From NCBI GenBank assembly GCA_015179045.1, contig WHUZ01000043.1, positions 248,001 through 312,000 on the forward strand: DNA of 64,000 nucleotides, written 5' to 3'. Positions 36,390 through 47,930 of the stretch are shown here, piece by piece. Made by a program: the position numbers and the translations under genes. Each line of letters begins with the position of its first letter. Position 1 is the stretch's first letter. Below the pieces are notes generated by a model. That model saw only the letters and a program-made list of their open reading frames with translations, searched no databases and was not told the DNA's origin. The DNA comes from Kalaharituber pfeilii. Lineage: Eukaryota > Ascomycota > Pezizomycetes > Pezizales > Pezizaceae.

Positions 36390-37325
36390 TTATTCTTCAG
36401 CAACTGGAATTTCCTTAACCGTAACCACGACTAGCCTACCACCAGGTGTATCAACTCGACTGGATCCCGTTGTGTCTCCCCTCTCTCTTTGAGCAGCTAC
36501 TTCTCCTAACCTCTCACACAATTCCTCATGATTCGACATGAACTTTGCCATTACCTTCTCAACGGACGTTTGATCAACGACTGCTACCGCACTGTCCACG
36601 GCGGTCATGGTTTCAGAAGCGTCACTCCTGGGTGCAGAAGCGTTTGATGTCAAAGCTTGAACAATATCTGCGGTAATTGCTCCATCCGCCTTCTCCATGT
36701 TAGCACTGCTGGGTCCCGTGGTTTTATTTCTTTGCTTTTCCCAGTATGCTTGGAGATCGGGTAGAGAGCCGCCCATTCCTCCGGATGCCTTAGGTATCCT
36801 CATGAGTGTGGTGCACTTTGAGCATAGCACAATTTTACATCCAGGCCAGGTACATCTAAATTGAGTGTACTGAGCTGCCTCTGCTTGTGATGTCTTACTG
36901 TTGAGATCTTTCGAAAGTTTCGCTCGCTCGTATGCTGAGAGATGGTTGTGACTGATTGTAGGGTGGGACCCGCTTGTAACTAAGAGCTCTGAACAGCCCG
37001 CGCACACTGCCTTGGGAGTATTGACTTCCGTGTGAGTCTCAACAGACTCGACACTACTATCACTCTCGAAGCTGCTGCGGGTACTGACGTCGCTATCCTC
37101 ACTGCTGTTGGCAAATGCTGTATCTTCGTAATATTCGCCAATTTTGACCTTTCTGTAATCTGGTAAATGTATTCGCTTTCTCCACGCCTCTATCTTTCGC
37201 GGCCTCCTCTCCTCCTGCTCTTCTGGCTCCTCACAGATGGGAATCAGGTACTTGTGGAGATGGTTGAAGAGAAAGTACATTTCCCTACGAGCTGGTGGTG
37301 ATGACTTTGGGATTGAGGTCAACAT
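36390..37325 (-). CDS. hypothetical protein with two cysteine clusters
   Basis: An uninterrupted 311-codon frame on the minus strand, beginning MLTSIPKSSPPARREMYFLF. I do not recognise the family. Visible features are a basic N-terminal segment (about 39-62, RRPRKIEAWRKRIHLPDYRK), a Ser/Asp/Glu-rich stretch (about 65-100), and two cysteine groups: C108-x2-C111 and C158-x4-C163-x4-C168-x2-C171, with His residues between (121-128). Together these could form a zinc-binding fold. The remainder is Ala/Ser/Thr-rich and ends in a short beta-like tail (RLVVVTVKEIPVAEE). No signal peptide or membrane segment. The length, charge pattern and Cys spacing argue for a real gene; codon use and a GC-rich upstream region (37500 onward) fit too. 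Function unknown. Confidence 0.72.
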   Translation of the reverse strand: MLTSIPKSSPPARREMYFLFNHLHKYLIPICEEPEEQEERRPRKIEAWRKRIHLPDYRKVKIGEYYEDTAFANSSEDSDVSTRSSFESDSSVESVETHTEVNTPKAVCAGCSELLVTSGSHPTISHNHLSAYERAKLSKDLNSKTSQAEAAQYTQFRCTWPGCKIVLCSKCTTLMRIPKASGGMGGSLPDLQAYWEKQRNKTTGPSSANMEKADGAITADIVQALTSNASAPRSDASETMTAVDSAVAVVDQTSVEKVMAKFMSNHEELCERLGEVAAQRERGDTTGSSRVDTPGGRLVVVTVKEIPVAEE

Positions 37326-40300
37326 GGACGAGCGTGACTGTCGACCCTGACAGCTCCGAGGAACCTGGGTGCTCGTGTATTGATCCAGTTTCTGAGATGG
37401 AAGTCGAGGCTCGGTTCAGACACGGTTTAGTGAATTGAGAGAGGTAATAGAAGGTTTGGGAGGGTCCTGTGCTATTTGTAGTTTAATGATAATCGTGGAG
37501 TATCCGGGGTGTGTGTGATTCAGAAATAGTGGCATACGCTAGATGCTAGAACGAGACGCACATCAACAAGGCAGTCCGGGGGTGGTGGCAGAAAGTGAGA
37601 AAGGATGGGGGGGCGGGGGGGTGGACGAGATGCCCCCTGCAGTCGGGAATTTAGTGAGATGTTTTTGGGCGGCTTGGTTGTGTGGGAGCGTGAGCGGTGT
37701 GTGTGGAAGTAGTAGTGGTGCGGTAGTGGGTAGTGCGGTACGATAGTGTAGTGAAACCCTGCGAAGCAGTAGTTACTCGAATACTTTAAAGACGAAGGGA
37801 GGGTCGAAAAGGGGAGCGTCCTGGGCAGTGATAGTTGTATGACGGCAAAAGATGGTTTGCTCTGCAGTGAGTGAATCCGGAGTCAGCAGATGAAAAGTGG
37901 ATGAGCTCATGCCAATCTAACTATGCCGGGCCGACTAAGAGTAGAGTGCTGAGCCAGAGGGTCTTGAGGGGGAGAAGGGGAGGGGACAGGGGGGAAGCGG
38001 ACAGGATAGAGGGAGGGGGGAGGGGGGAGGGAGGAGGGGGGAGGGGGGAGGAGGGTAGGGACAGGGGGGAGTGGAAGGGAGGGAGAGAGGGAGGGAGGGG
38101 GGCAGGGGCGCGGGGCAGTGTGCCCAGAAACGTGACGTGAGAGGAGCGTCCAGAGGGCAGCGGCGGCGATTAGGTAAAGAGCCCTACGTACCTTTCGTCG
38201 AGCACAGCAGCGCAAGGTTTGTGTGGAGGGCGAGTGGATTGAGCGCGAGATTCTACTCTTCATGCACTGGTAAGTGGGCCACGGAGCGCAGCGGCCCCGG
38301 GAGCTTTACTAATATATTTCATGCTGCCCCCGCGCAGGACGTCACCCGGGGCGCTCGCCTGCTCGCACCGCAGCGGCGGGGCACCCAGCACTGGCCCGGG
38401 ACGCAGATGGGTGCCGTCCGATAGCCCTGTGTGCCAGAGCCTCTCTGCGTCCTTTCCCTCCGGGTGCTTGCTGGCAGCTACGGGGTAATCGACAGCGGCT
38501 GGCTGGATGGCTGCTGGGGCGCTCACTGGTCTACAGGGTGCAGGATGTGAGAGACGCTGACTACTGGCGGCCGCAGGAGCAGCGCGCGGTGGGCGGGGGG
38601 GGGGGCGGGGCCTGGCGCTGAGTGGGCACACCGTGTGGGGGGCGTCGCGGCAGGACAAAGGGCAGCAATTGCGCCCGCAGCCAGGCCCCGCGGGCTGGGC
38701 GTAGGCGTGGGCATGGGCCTGGCTGGGCTGGGCTGGGCTGGGCGGGGCGGGGCGGGCGGGTGTGGGCACGAGCTCTGCACTCGCAGGCGCGGACGCTGAC
38801 GGTGCGCGGCCGGTGTGTGCGGTGTGTGCGGGTGTGTGCTGGTGACGTCAGGGCGCGGCTTGCATGTTGCGTCGTGAGAGCGTGAGAAATCCAAGGACGC
38901 ACAATGGCGCGAATCAAAAGCGGCGCGCTCCGGGCTGGCGCACTAGGGACGAACGGGCTAGTGCCGCCGCCGTCATGCCCCAGCGCACTGCCGTGGGCAC
39001 ATTGCACTGGCATGGCGACGAGATGGCCGAGGGACGGGGAAGGGTGTCCCGGCCCGCCGATGCCTGGCAGCGACAGCGTGCAAAGCATCGGATGAGTTGT
39101 ATGTGGTGCGCGAACGGGGACGCTCTGGGCGACCGTCCCATACGTAGCAGGTGCCCACAGTAGCAAGTAAATGAAGCACGCAAGCACCGCAAGCACCGCA
39201 AGCACAGCAGACCCTGCGGCGTGGAACAGTGGCCTCGCCCAAGTGGACGGCAAGTAGACTGTGCCATGCACCGGGCATGCACTAGGTCTGGACAGAGTGC
39301 TGACTTCATTGCCTATTCACTGTATAAAGCGCGCAGCCAGCATGTTCCACAGTGCGATGATTGCTAATGCTCCGCTCGCGCTATTCTGCTCTCGCATCGG
39401 AATGCTTGCCAAGCGCACCACTTTAATGTATGTTGTTAGAGAGTCCTGGTGTCCAGACGAGCTGTGTTTCTGAGCGGCGCTAAGGAAATACCAGCTCCTG
39501 CGCTAGTCCCGGGCAGGTAAAGCTACGCTGTCTTATGCAAAGTGTCGTCATAATATTACAGGGATGACCTGAACGGAGTCGCCATGGGAATTCTGACATT
39601 GATAGCGCTCGGAGTTCACGGAAAATTTAAAAAAGCATTTGGCATGTGTTTTTGTAATGCATACTGGAATATGGGAAGTACCAAAAAGAATACTATGCCC
39701 TGGTGAAAAAACATCTGCCTGGAATATCTACACAGCTTCTTTGCATGTCTAGGGCAGTGTCGGCGTTATGATCTTCACCAGGGGGGCCAATTAGACTAAT
39801 TATACTAATGCCCCAGCAAGGGGGCTGCGCAACACCATGGGGAGGTCGCCAAGCTGATGAGTAACATAATCTCGTCATCTTGCTCAGGACTTAATTTAGT
39901 TATTTGACGTAGAGTACTACTAGCACTTTATTCGCAGTTACTTATGGCCGAATGGTTATCGCCTGTGCTTAGCAATACCCGACCAGCTTACATATGCACT
40001 GCCGGAGACCCTAGAGGTATTCTAGATGCTCCGACATTATATCCATAGCCATACCTCCCCCTATGGAAGCAGACAATGTTCAATTGTACATTTGTAATCT
40101 GTCACAGTTATTGTATAACCAGCGTAGTCTCTTGCAATTGGGTCAAATGAAGATGCTATTTTAAGTACTAGTTATTATATTCTCTAGCTCTCAGAAAACA
40201 TTAACAACCGCGATCAGCATAGATACACAAGCATAGAGCAAGATTGATGAGTGGTGAAAAACCATATGGGCCAAGCCACTAAAAGCTGCAAAGGTCGGTA

Positions 40301-41000
40301 CTTGATTCCCTCGTACTTGATCAATAAATCCCGCCTGAATGGAAGTTAATGGTGCCGAATTCGAGCAATATTTGCCTACTCATGATCATCATTGAACCAT
40401 TAGTAATCGAAATTCGTGATGCATCATCAAACTGCGCTGAGCTCTCTGTAACTTGGAATCCTTCCAAGTTTTGGCTTATCAGATTGACCTGGTATGTTTC
40501 CAATCTTGGGTAATGGCTATACATAATGACAGAGAGCTCTGGCGCAGGCTTGATATCCTGCGATACCTGTCCCATCACACGATCGTGAGTCCAGTGACCC
40601 GCCCCCATGACATGACTTTGGGAAATGACCGACATGTTGAGCGCTTGCCCTCTCTGTCAATGCCTGTAGGAATAAATCGCGTGTTTGTGAAGCACGAGAC
40701 TGCTTAGTTCAAAGCCAGGTGGCCGAAGGGGCGCACTATTTTTTATGCTGCTCTATGCCTGAAGCAAACATTACCAGCGGAAACAAGCTCTTTGCATTCC
40801 GTTCTGTATCCGCAAACATACCGTAATTGATCCAGCTAGCAAAGAAACTCAATTATACTATTTACAGCCAAATACTTTAGATACCCCCATGGCCATCGCA
40901 TCGCACTGTATAGATTATCCATGGAAACGTATCGATCGAATATTTTCCATTCTATATTAATAGGGGGAGTTCCTAGAGTCCTAGTCCAACCGGCAGAGGC
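37326..41000. other. GC-rich island followed by unique intergenic sequence
   Basis: 37330-37750 is probably the promoter of the gene ending at 36390. 37500-39300 is strongly GC-rich and yields long overlapping frames on all strands (up to 236 codons). These are Pro/Ala/Arg-rich composition artefacts, and none has a domain. Small tandem repeats occur: GGGCT/GGGGC at about 38720-38762 and AAGCACCGC at about 39178-39210. 39300-41000 is A/T-neutral with nothing recognised. Confidence 0.5.
37966..38102. repeat. polypurine (G-rich) tract
   Basis: About 137 bases almost entirely G and A on the plus strand, made of irregular GGGGGA/GGGAGG blocks with only a few pyrimidines. Such tracts can form G-quadruplex or triplex structures. 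It lies in the GC-rich island upstream of the 311-codon gene. Confidence 0.85.
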
Positions 41001-42158
41001 GAGGGTTACGTATGTATAGTTGCGATACTAATTCCAATGTAAAAACTGGTTATACACACGGCATCGGGCGCACGCGGACTCGCTGGGCTCCTCTTTGTCG
41101 CTGGTAGTACCAGTTGCAAGCTTAGTTAGGAAATGGAGTGAGATATGCCAGAATTGCAGTGTACTACTCCACCACACACGCGGGCTGTCCATGGCGCTGG
41201 CCCGGATCAGTCCCAGGGAGGTAGTCGCGCACTCTCGATCGGCCCATCGTATGCTTTATCGTGAACTGCTTGCTTAACCAGATCGAAAGTTGGCAGGAGC
41301 GTTCCCCATTTTTTTTTTGTTGTTCCTTTGAATCTGGCGCGCTGGGTGCAGCAGCCAGATCTGCCCAGTGGCGTGATCTTTCGTCGGGGGCGCTGCTGGT
41401 ATTCGTAGTACTCGAGCCTCAGTAGTGTACTTCACCGTCCCAAAAAGCCCTCATGGGGATTTTCGATCCATGCAAGGGCTTCGAGTGCGCGCGAGCTCTC
41501 CAGCTCACGAGATCCAGTCCTCGCACTACGATGTCACCAATAAATCCGGTTTCAGGGTCTTGGCAGGGACCCCACCCCGCCGCAGCCTCAGCCCTGTGCC
41601 AAGAACCTTCTGTCAACCCAACCCTCAGCACGCACGCTGCTCTTGGTACCACCAACCGCCCTGCTGCTTGCCCTCTTCTTCTCTCGCCTTCTTGCCCGGC
41701 GGTACTCTAAGCAGCAATCCCAAGCAGCCCAATGTCCTAGAAAGGCAGCCGGGCTACATTGAGGCCGAGCCGCAATGGGATCCAAAACCACTCGGATTCT
41801 CCGCATGATCTACGATGGTCCCCGCGAGTGGATGAAGAACTAGCTCAGTGGCAATGTGGCAGCTTACTTGCATACGGCAACCGCCAAACACAATTCCTAA
41901 ACGCTAATTCACGTACAGTTCCCTCAAAATTAGTGCACAATGCTGTACCGCATTGTACGGGCGTCCCTACACCAAATTGTGTTTCCCATGCAGCACTTGC
42001 TGTCTTTATCCCACATTCGACGGATGCAGAAATTCAGGGGGGCCCGTGGTGGAGCGACAAAGAGGACCCATGGGGAAACGGCATGAAAAGGGCGGACGGT
42101 AAATTACAGCATCGAACACATTGACTAATCCCAATGTGAGAAGAAAATAAGCACTCAC

Positions 42159-42489
42159 TTCGTAGCCACGCGCGTCCTTTTGTGCCTTGCATACAAGATT
42201 CGCATATACTTTTTTTCGAGCTCTATCGGCCGGCGTCCAGAAGGTCCCACAGATAAACGGGCTATCAATTAAGCTTTCACAGGCCATCCTTTTTTGGAAT
42301 TCCTCTGCAGCCCCTGTCTTTCCGCGGATGGAAGTGCCCCGAAATGTTCCCAGGCGATGAGACAAACGTCCTCCAATCAGCTGGCACAACACAAGAAAAG
42401 AATTGGGTAAGCAGGTACCAGTAGGCAACGAACGTCACCTTTTGGGCTCCTGGCATAACTATCTTCGTAAAACTGACGTTGCAGTTCAT
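42159..42489 (-). CDS. candidate exons of an unrecognised gene (partial)
   Basis: Exon 42489-42439 (17 codons, MNCNVSFTKIVMPGAQK), intron 42381-42438 (58 nt, GTGACG...GCCAG), exon 42380-42159 (74 codons, including PFICGTFWTPADRARKKVYA). The second exon ends at a consensus donor (GAA|GTGAGT). Both joins are phase 0. The sequence before the ATG (a CTGAT branch-like motif, then CCTAG) also looks like an intron end, so another exon may precede. The downstream exon is not fixed. No family recognised. Coding nature is inferred from splice signals and balanced composition only. Confidence 0.35.
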
Positions 42490-43480
42490 CTAGGCCCGTA
42501 GAATTATCAGTGGGACAGAAAAAACAGAAATCCATCAAATCGATTTATAGATTGTTCGGCCGTATTGCAGACCGGCCAAGGGTCCATCTGGACTAATTCA
42601 AATTTTTATGATTCATCATTACAGGGTTACACTTTTGACGTACCCCACGTTTATTCTTCCAAATACGTCGATGCTCGAGACATCTTTTTCAGATGTACAA
42701 CAACTGACGTCTTATGGGTCAGGGACCGCCAATGACAATTCAATTCCTTTCTCGCGAAGGCTCATTCCATCTCATACATGGTGATTCTACTGCGGGCAAG
42801 ACAACTGATGCTATGAAGGTTTGTATTTGTACCAATTGCTTTGATTAGGAAGATCATCGGCTGACAAACAGCATGAGCACACCATATGTGGATAAATGTT
42901 TTCAAATATCCGTATTCACATTTAGAACGCAGACGCAAATGTGGTGGCGAATGTAAGATCACAAAACGAGCTGGGAGAAGCAAATGACGATGTTTCCGTA
43001 TGACATGTTCCCCACCTCGGGCAACACCGCAGACCAACTACTTCCCAGTTTTCCAACTTTTTCCAAGTTGGTTGAGGCAAAAGTGGACCATTCACGCATC
43101 ACATATATAGCCCTCCGATAAGGCAGGCGCAAGACGCGGGACCTAGGTGGGAAGAAGCTAAAGGAGGAGTGGTTGGAGGAGCACCCCCATTTCCAGAGGG
43201 AGTTCACGGGGGGTCGGGAAAGATCGGAGTTGACCTGTGAGAGCGGAGAAAGTAGGTTTGTATACCTTAATATTGTGAGAAGCCGTGGGGATTTTGCTTC
43301 ATCTTCGAATTTCGTGCGAAGTATGATGTAAAATGGGAGTCACGAACAGAGAGGCAATGAACACCATTTGTCGGACGGACAGTGGGCAGTGGATCCATAT
43401 GGAACAAAGTCGTCCAGCAACATGGGTCATCCTCTAAGGAAAATCACGTCAGTCTCCTGATGCACTCGTGACCCACATAC

Positions 43481-43774
43481 CGCATCGAACGTCATGGGAT
43501 CCGAAAAAGGTAAATCAGTCAGGCAAATGTGACAACGCAAGGTTTCTCGTTTGCTAGCCTCGCCGGTGCAGTTCGGAGACACTCCTACGAAAACGGAAGT
43601 ACCAACCTCCGACGCTAGTTGGCGAGCAAGCAGCTGCACTGCCGTGTGGTGTTTAAAGCTCAATATACCTATCCCACAGTGCCTTGTATGGATAGTCTGC
43701 CATGCCACGGACGATGTACAAGACGCACAATTGTAACCCACAGTCTTTCCGCCAACTATTACAAGTCCATAATG
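43481..43774 (-). CDS. candidate 98-codon exon of an unrecognised gene
   Basis: Open frame bounded by intron-like ends. Before it is GCTGAAAC then TTTCGCAG. After it is GCG|GTATGT, a 47-nt intron (43434-43480) containing a CTGAC branch motif, and a TTAG acceptor. The peptide starts HYGLVIVGGKTVGYNC and includes several Cys pairs (NCASC, RCHIC). A possible first exon is 44401-44333 (starts MSHISITLICATIERG, ends at AAG|GTGTGT). No family recognised; the exon is phase 0 at both ends. It could be an orphan gene or chance. Confidence 0.33.
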
Positions 43775-44401
43775 CTGCGAAATGAGGTTTCAGCGTTGTT
43801 ACGTATTTTGCTTTCTCGCTGACTTTGAGCTGACGTGGATTTGGTGTTTGACAAAAGCTAGAATTGCCACCTCGGGGGATGAAGACGATGAAATCAGCGG
43901 ATCTCCCACTCTAGCCCAATCAAGTTGCACCGGCGCCCTGTGGCTCACGCAATTGACAGTCTTTCGGTTTGGGGAGGTCGAACAGGTGCTGGCTATTGAT
44001 GTCAGCCGCTAGAGCTTGCTTAATCCATTGAACTGATTGAGCGGTTGCTTCCGCGACTAAACATTGAGGTGGTAAGGAAACGAGAAAGAGGAGCTAGAAA
44101 TTTAGGTTGGTTATCTTAGAAGCTGTGATGTGATAGTTCAAGTTTGTGTTCGCGTGGTGTCATGCCAGGTGAGGCTGAAAGTGGAGTTAGGGGATAGGGA
44201 GAAGATCGAGAAATCGGGGAATAGGCTGGACAGAGATTGTGGGCGTGAAGTTCGGGTTGGACTAAATTTGAACCGGAGAGGAAGAAGGACAGGGGGATGT
44301 TGACGTTCGATGGGGGCTTCTAGGCTACACACCTTGGTAGTTTTCGCCCATTTCCCGCGTTCAATGGTTGCACAGATAAGGGTGATAGAAATATGAGACA
44401 T

Positions 44402-44632
44402 GGAGGTGATGGACAGCTGTTGGCAGCCGAATGGATATCTCCATGCGAGCCGCGAGCATGGATGTTTGCGTGCGTGCGTTGCGTCAGTGGTAGGGGTTTC
44501 TGGTTACGAGGAATCTGAGCGAGAATAGATTGACTTCATACGTGTTATGAAGAATCTGTTTGGAGGTGGGGCTGGGTAGGCTGGGCACGAGATCTGTATA
44601 ACCCCCGCCACCGTATACGAAAACACATGAGG

Positions 44633-44666
<34 letters not shown>

Positions 44667-47600
44667 CCCCTTTGGGCTTCTGGAGATGGATATATTGGAA
44701 TGAGCGGGCCAATAACCCCATGCCCTACGCCCTTATGTTGGACGCGGAAAGGTAGCTTGGCTGGTGCGGTTACAATTGATGGGGGTTATGTGGTAGTTTG
44801 GTTGGGGGAGATACATAGTTGAAGTATCATTATAAGGCGTTTTGTGTTTGGTCAATGACATATAAATTTTATATGAACACCTCCAGGCAAGTTGGGCTTT
44901 TGGAGAACCCCTCCCCCACCCCAACCAAAAAAAAAAAAGAAAAAAAAGAAAAAAAGAAAAAAAGAAGAAAAAAGAAGAAAAGAAGAAAAATATTTTTGAA
45001 TACATATAACAAAATTTATATATATGTTTGTAATGAAAAGCAAATGAAGAGAAAATTATTCTATAATACAAGAAAGGAAGGTATATAATTGGGGGAATTA
45101 GCCCCCCCTTTTTTTTTTTTTGTTTTTGGTGGTGGGGGGGAGGGGGGAGGGACGTGTTAAATAATCTCTTTATAAAAAAAAAAAAAAAAAACCAAGTCGA
45201 TGTGAGAATATATTTTTACCTGGTCTCCAACAAAAAAATTCCCCGCAAGGATTTTTTTTGATAAAAGTAAGTAGTTGAAAGCTAGCTTGTTCATATTATG
45301 TGTGTAGGAAGTGGCTGGGGGTACGATAGCATGATGGAATTGTCCTCCGGAATGGTGGAATTTTTTTAATATATATTGGATAACGGGGTGGATGTTATTG
45401 GGGGGGGTGTTTTATGGCAATGAAGGTTTGATACATCTGATAGTGTATAACTATTCAATAACTTCCAAGTCCAGGGCAGCGTGGTGTCAAGTCCACTAGC
45501 ATCTGGTCCTCAGTGTCGGGTCAAGTATCCAGTACCTAGTACTCGGTAGAGGTAAGGTGTTTGTGTAAAAAGTGATTGGATAGAGGTAGACACAGCTGGG
45601 TCTTCAGACACCCCCCAAGGAGAGTTAGTCCGGTTAGGGCTCTCTACCTCCCAGTCACTTCCCGAAACTCAGCTGGGCGCCATCACTCCTCCAGACAACA
45701 TGGCTGGGGATGTCATGATGCTTCATGTGGAAGGGAGGGTCAAGTCAAGCACGAATTCAAAAACTAAATGTCAAGTTATATTCCAAACGGACGAAGGGAA
45801 GTTTATTGCTATGTTTTGAAGAACAATATAAGGACTATATTTAGATAACAACAGTGGAGTGTGAAGTTTTTCTCGAAATAATGGTCTAAAATCATCAACC
45901 CATTTCTCGTCCAACTGTAGATTCTGGATCTTTACCGTTCACATGCGTGTAACAGGCACGCTCATGAGAACTTTGCTTGAGCGCCCATCATTATGCCAGA
46001 AAATGCATATCAATGATACCATCTTCGAGCTGCTCCCTCTTGTTTGCCATACCGCATCCGCGACACATTCGTACTGCTCGACTAAAGTGAAGAACCCGCC
46101 GCTTGATTCTTTTCACCCAGATTGTCTTGCAAAAACTATTATGCAAAAACCATCACGGAAAATTCGTCGCGCAAATGGACAAACGGAGCATGCACATGCT
46201 CTCGTCTTTGTCAGGAATTCGGGCTGCGGACCATATACCACCAGTTGGTCCGCAATTCACAACCGACGTCGAGCAATCGATAGGGATTGTCCAAGGCAGG
46301 CGTACTTTCTTGAAGGCCCCCCTATAGCTGAGCGTATTGTCAAGATGGCTTTTTGTGATGCTTTATTCCCAGCTACGAGAAGCTTCGAGATCAATACGTT
46401 CCCATCAATCTTGAGATTGCCATTGGCCAAGTGGATGGTTAACAAAATGTCCATTCCCAACCACAGTTTGATAAAAACATCCTCATCAATTCGGTTATCA
46501 TATACACCCTCCCGCGGCACTTTGTATGCCCGGTTCGGAAACCATATGAATATAATACCTCTTCCAAAAAAACTTCAATGCTTCCTTCCAGAACGCACAC
46601 CTTGTCCAGGATGAGAGGGTGCATTGGGCAAACCTTCTCGCAATAGCACATTAGAGAGTAAAAGTGGGGACGACTACCACGCAATGAAAACGGCAGACCG
46701 CCTGATCGAGCTATAGCTCTTTCACACTATATTGAATTTGCCCTCAAGCTTTGCAATAGTAGATATAAGCCACCTCTAGCTCAAGAGCTCTTGAAAACCC
46801 CAATTAGAGCCTCTACGGGAAGGGATATCCGCTCCATGAAAAAGGTCCCCCTCGGGTAAATAAAGTGAGGCGCTTACATGAGCTCATGCATGGTTGAGGC
46901 TTGGTTTGAAGATACCAAGGAAGTGGGAAAGAGGGAAGGGGTGATATAGTTCGTGCGTACCTAAATTACATATAAGAAGTTATGTCACTTACCTACGTTT
47001 TCCTTTTTACAGTAAAAATAACTTTGGGCTATCCATCGTTTTAGGCTAAGTAACAAACATACCCTTTCTTTGATATTTCCAGAATGACTTTAATATCTGG
47101 TCTTACCCTGAATGGGCCACATAGACCAAGTTTCGGTTGTGTTACATAATATGGCAAAAAAGTAAAGACTAGGACCTATTATCAATGGATATCATTGTCA
47201 ATCAGGGGGAGAAAATTCGATAAACGTTTGAGGATATAAATCTTTTTTTTTATTTTTCTTTTTTTTGTTTTGTTTTGTTTTGTTTTATCACAATTGAACT
47301 TGATTTTTCTGAATTTGAATTTGTGATCCCCCCCCACCAAAAAACGGCCGCACGGCGTGCACGAATCGAAAGATATACATCCCAATATAACTACGTTCTC
47401 TTATTTTTTGCTTCGTTTTTCTTTAAATATAGTGGTATGGTATTCATTTAATTATCCCCTTCCCCCGATCCCTCAGCCCCCCTCACTCCCCAGAATTTCC
47501 CAAAAGTAAGAACGCCAGAAAGCCTAGAAGAAAAATGCAAAAAAAAAAAAAGATCCAATAACCCCCCCCCTCTCTTCCGCGGGAGCTCGAATTTGATATT

Positions 47601-47930
47601 TGTAAAAAGAAAAAAAAACCAACTTTGTAAGAAGCATGCAAGAAAAAAGCTGCGGGCATGTGACACTGATTCAAGTGTTATATTTTTTGCACAAACAAAC
47701 AAAAAACAAGTACCTTGATGCCATTTTTTCGTGAGGAAGCGAAAACCTAAACGTTTGACACAAGCAACCCCCCCTTGCCATTGTCAACGCGGAGGTAACA
47801 ATAACAACGTAAATGAAAAATTATTACAAGGCTCTACCAAGAGCACTCTTTTTCTACGTCAGGTGATGGATCACCCTCTTCCCTGTTCCTCCTCACTACT
47901 CTTTATTAAGCCTCCTAGTCACTCGCACTC
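44402..47930. other. intergenic, A/T homopolymer-rich
   Basis: Contains a run of 31 T (44636-44666), purine and A-rich runs (44925-44990, 45173-45190), and TTTTG repeats (47265-47286). A 223-codon plus-strand frame (45943-46614) overlaps antisense frames of 81-87 codons. None shows a domain and I cannot choose a coding strand. The last few hundred bases are the 3' flank of the zinc-knuckle gene. Confidence 0.45.

Noticed and set aside
38260..39271. Long overlapping frames of up to 236 codons in GC-rich DNA
   Set aside because: Pro/Ala/Arg-rich in all frames and on both strands, with no domain; expected by chance at this GC content.
39947..40020. tRNA-Ser/Leu-like A-box (TGGCCGAATGGTTATCGCC)
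   Set aside because: Resembles a D-arm, but no B-box or closing acceptor stem follows. At best a very degenerate tRNA or SINE head.
45943..46614. 223-codon plus-strand frame
   Set aside because: Longest frame of its region but overlapped by protein-like antisense frames. No family, no promoter or splice evidence; could not pick a strand.
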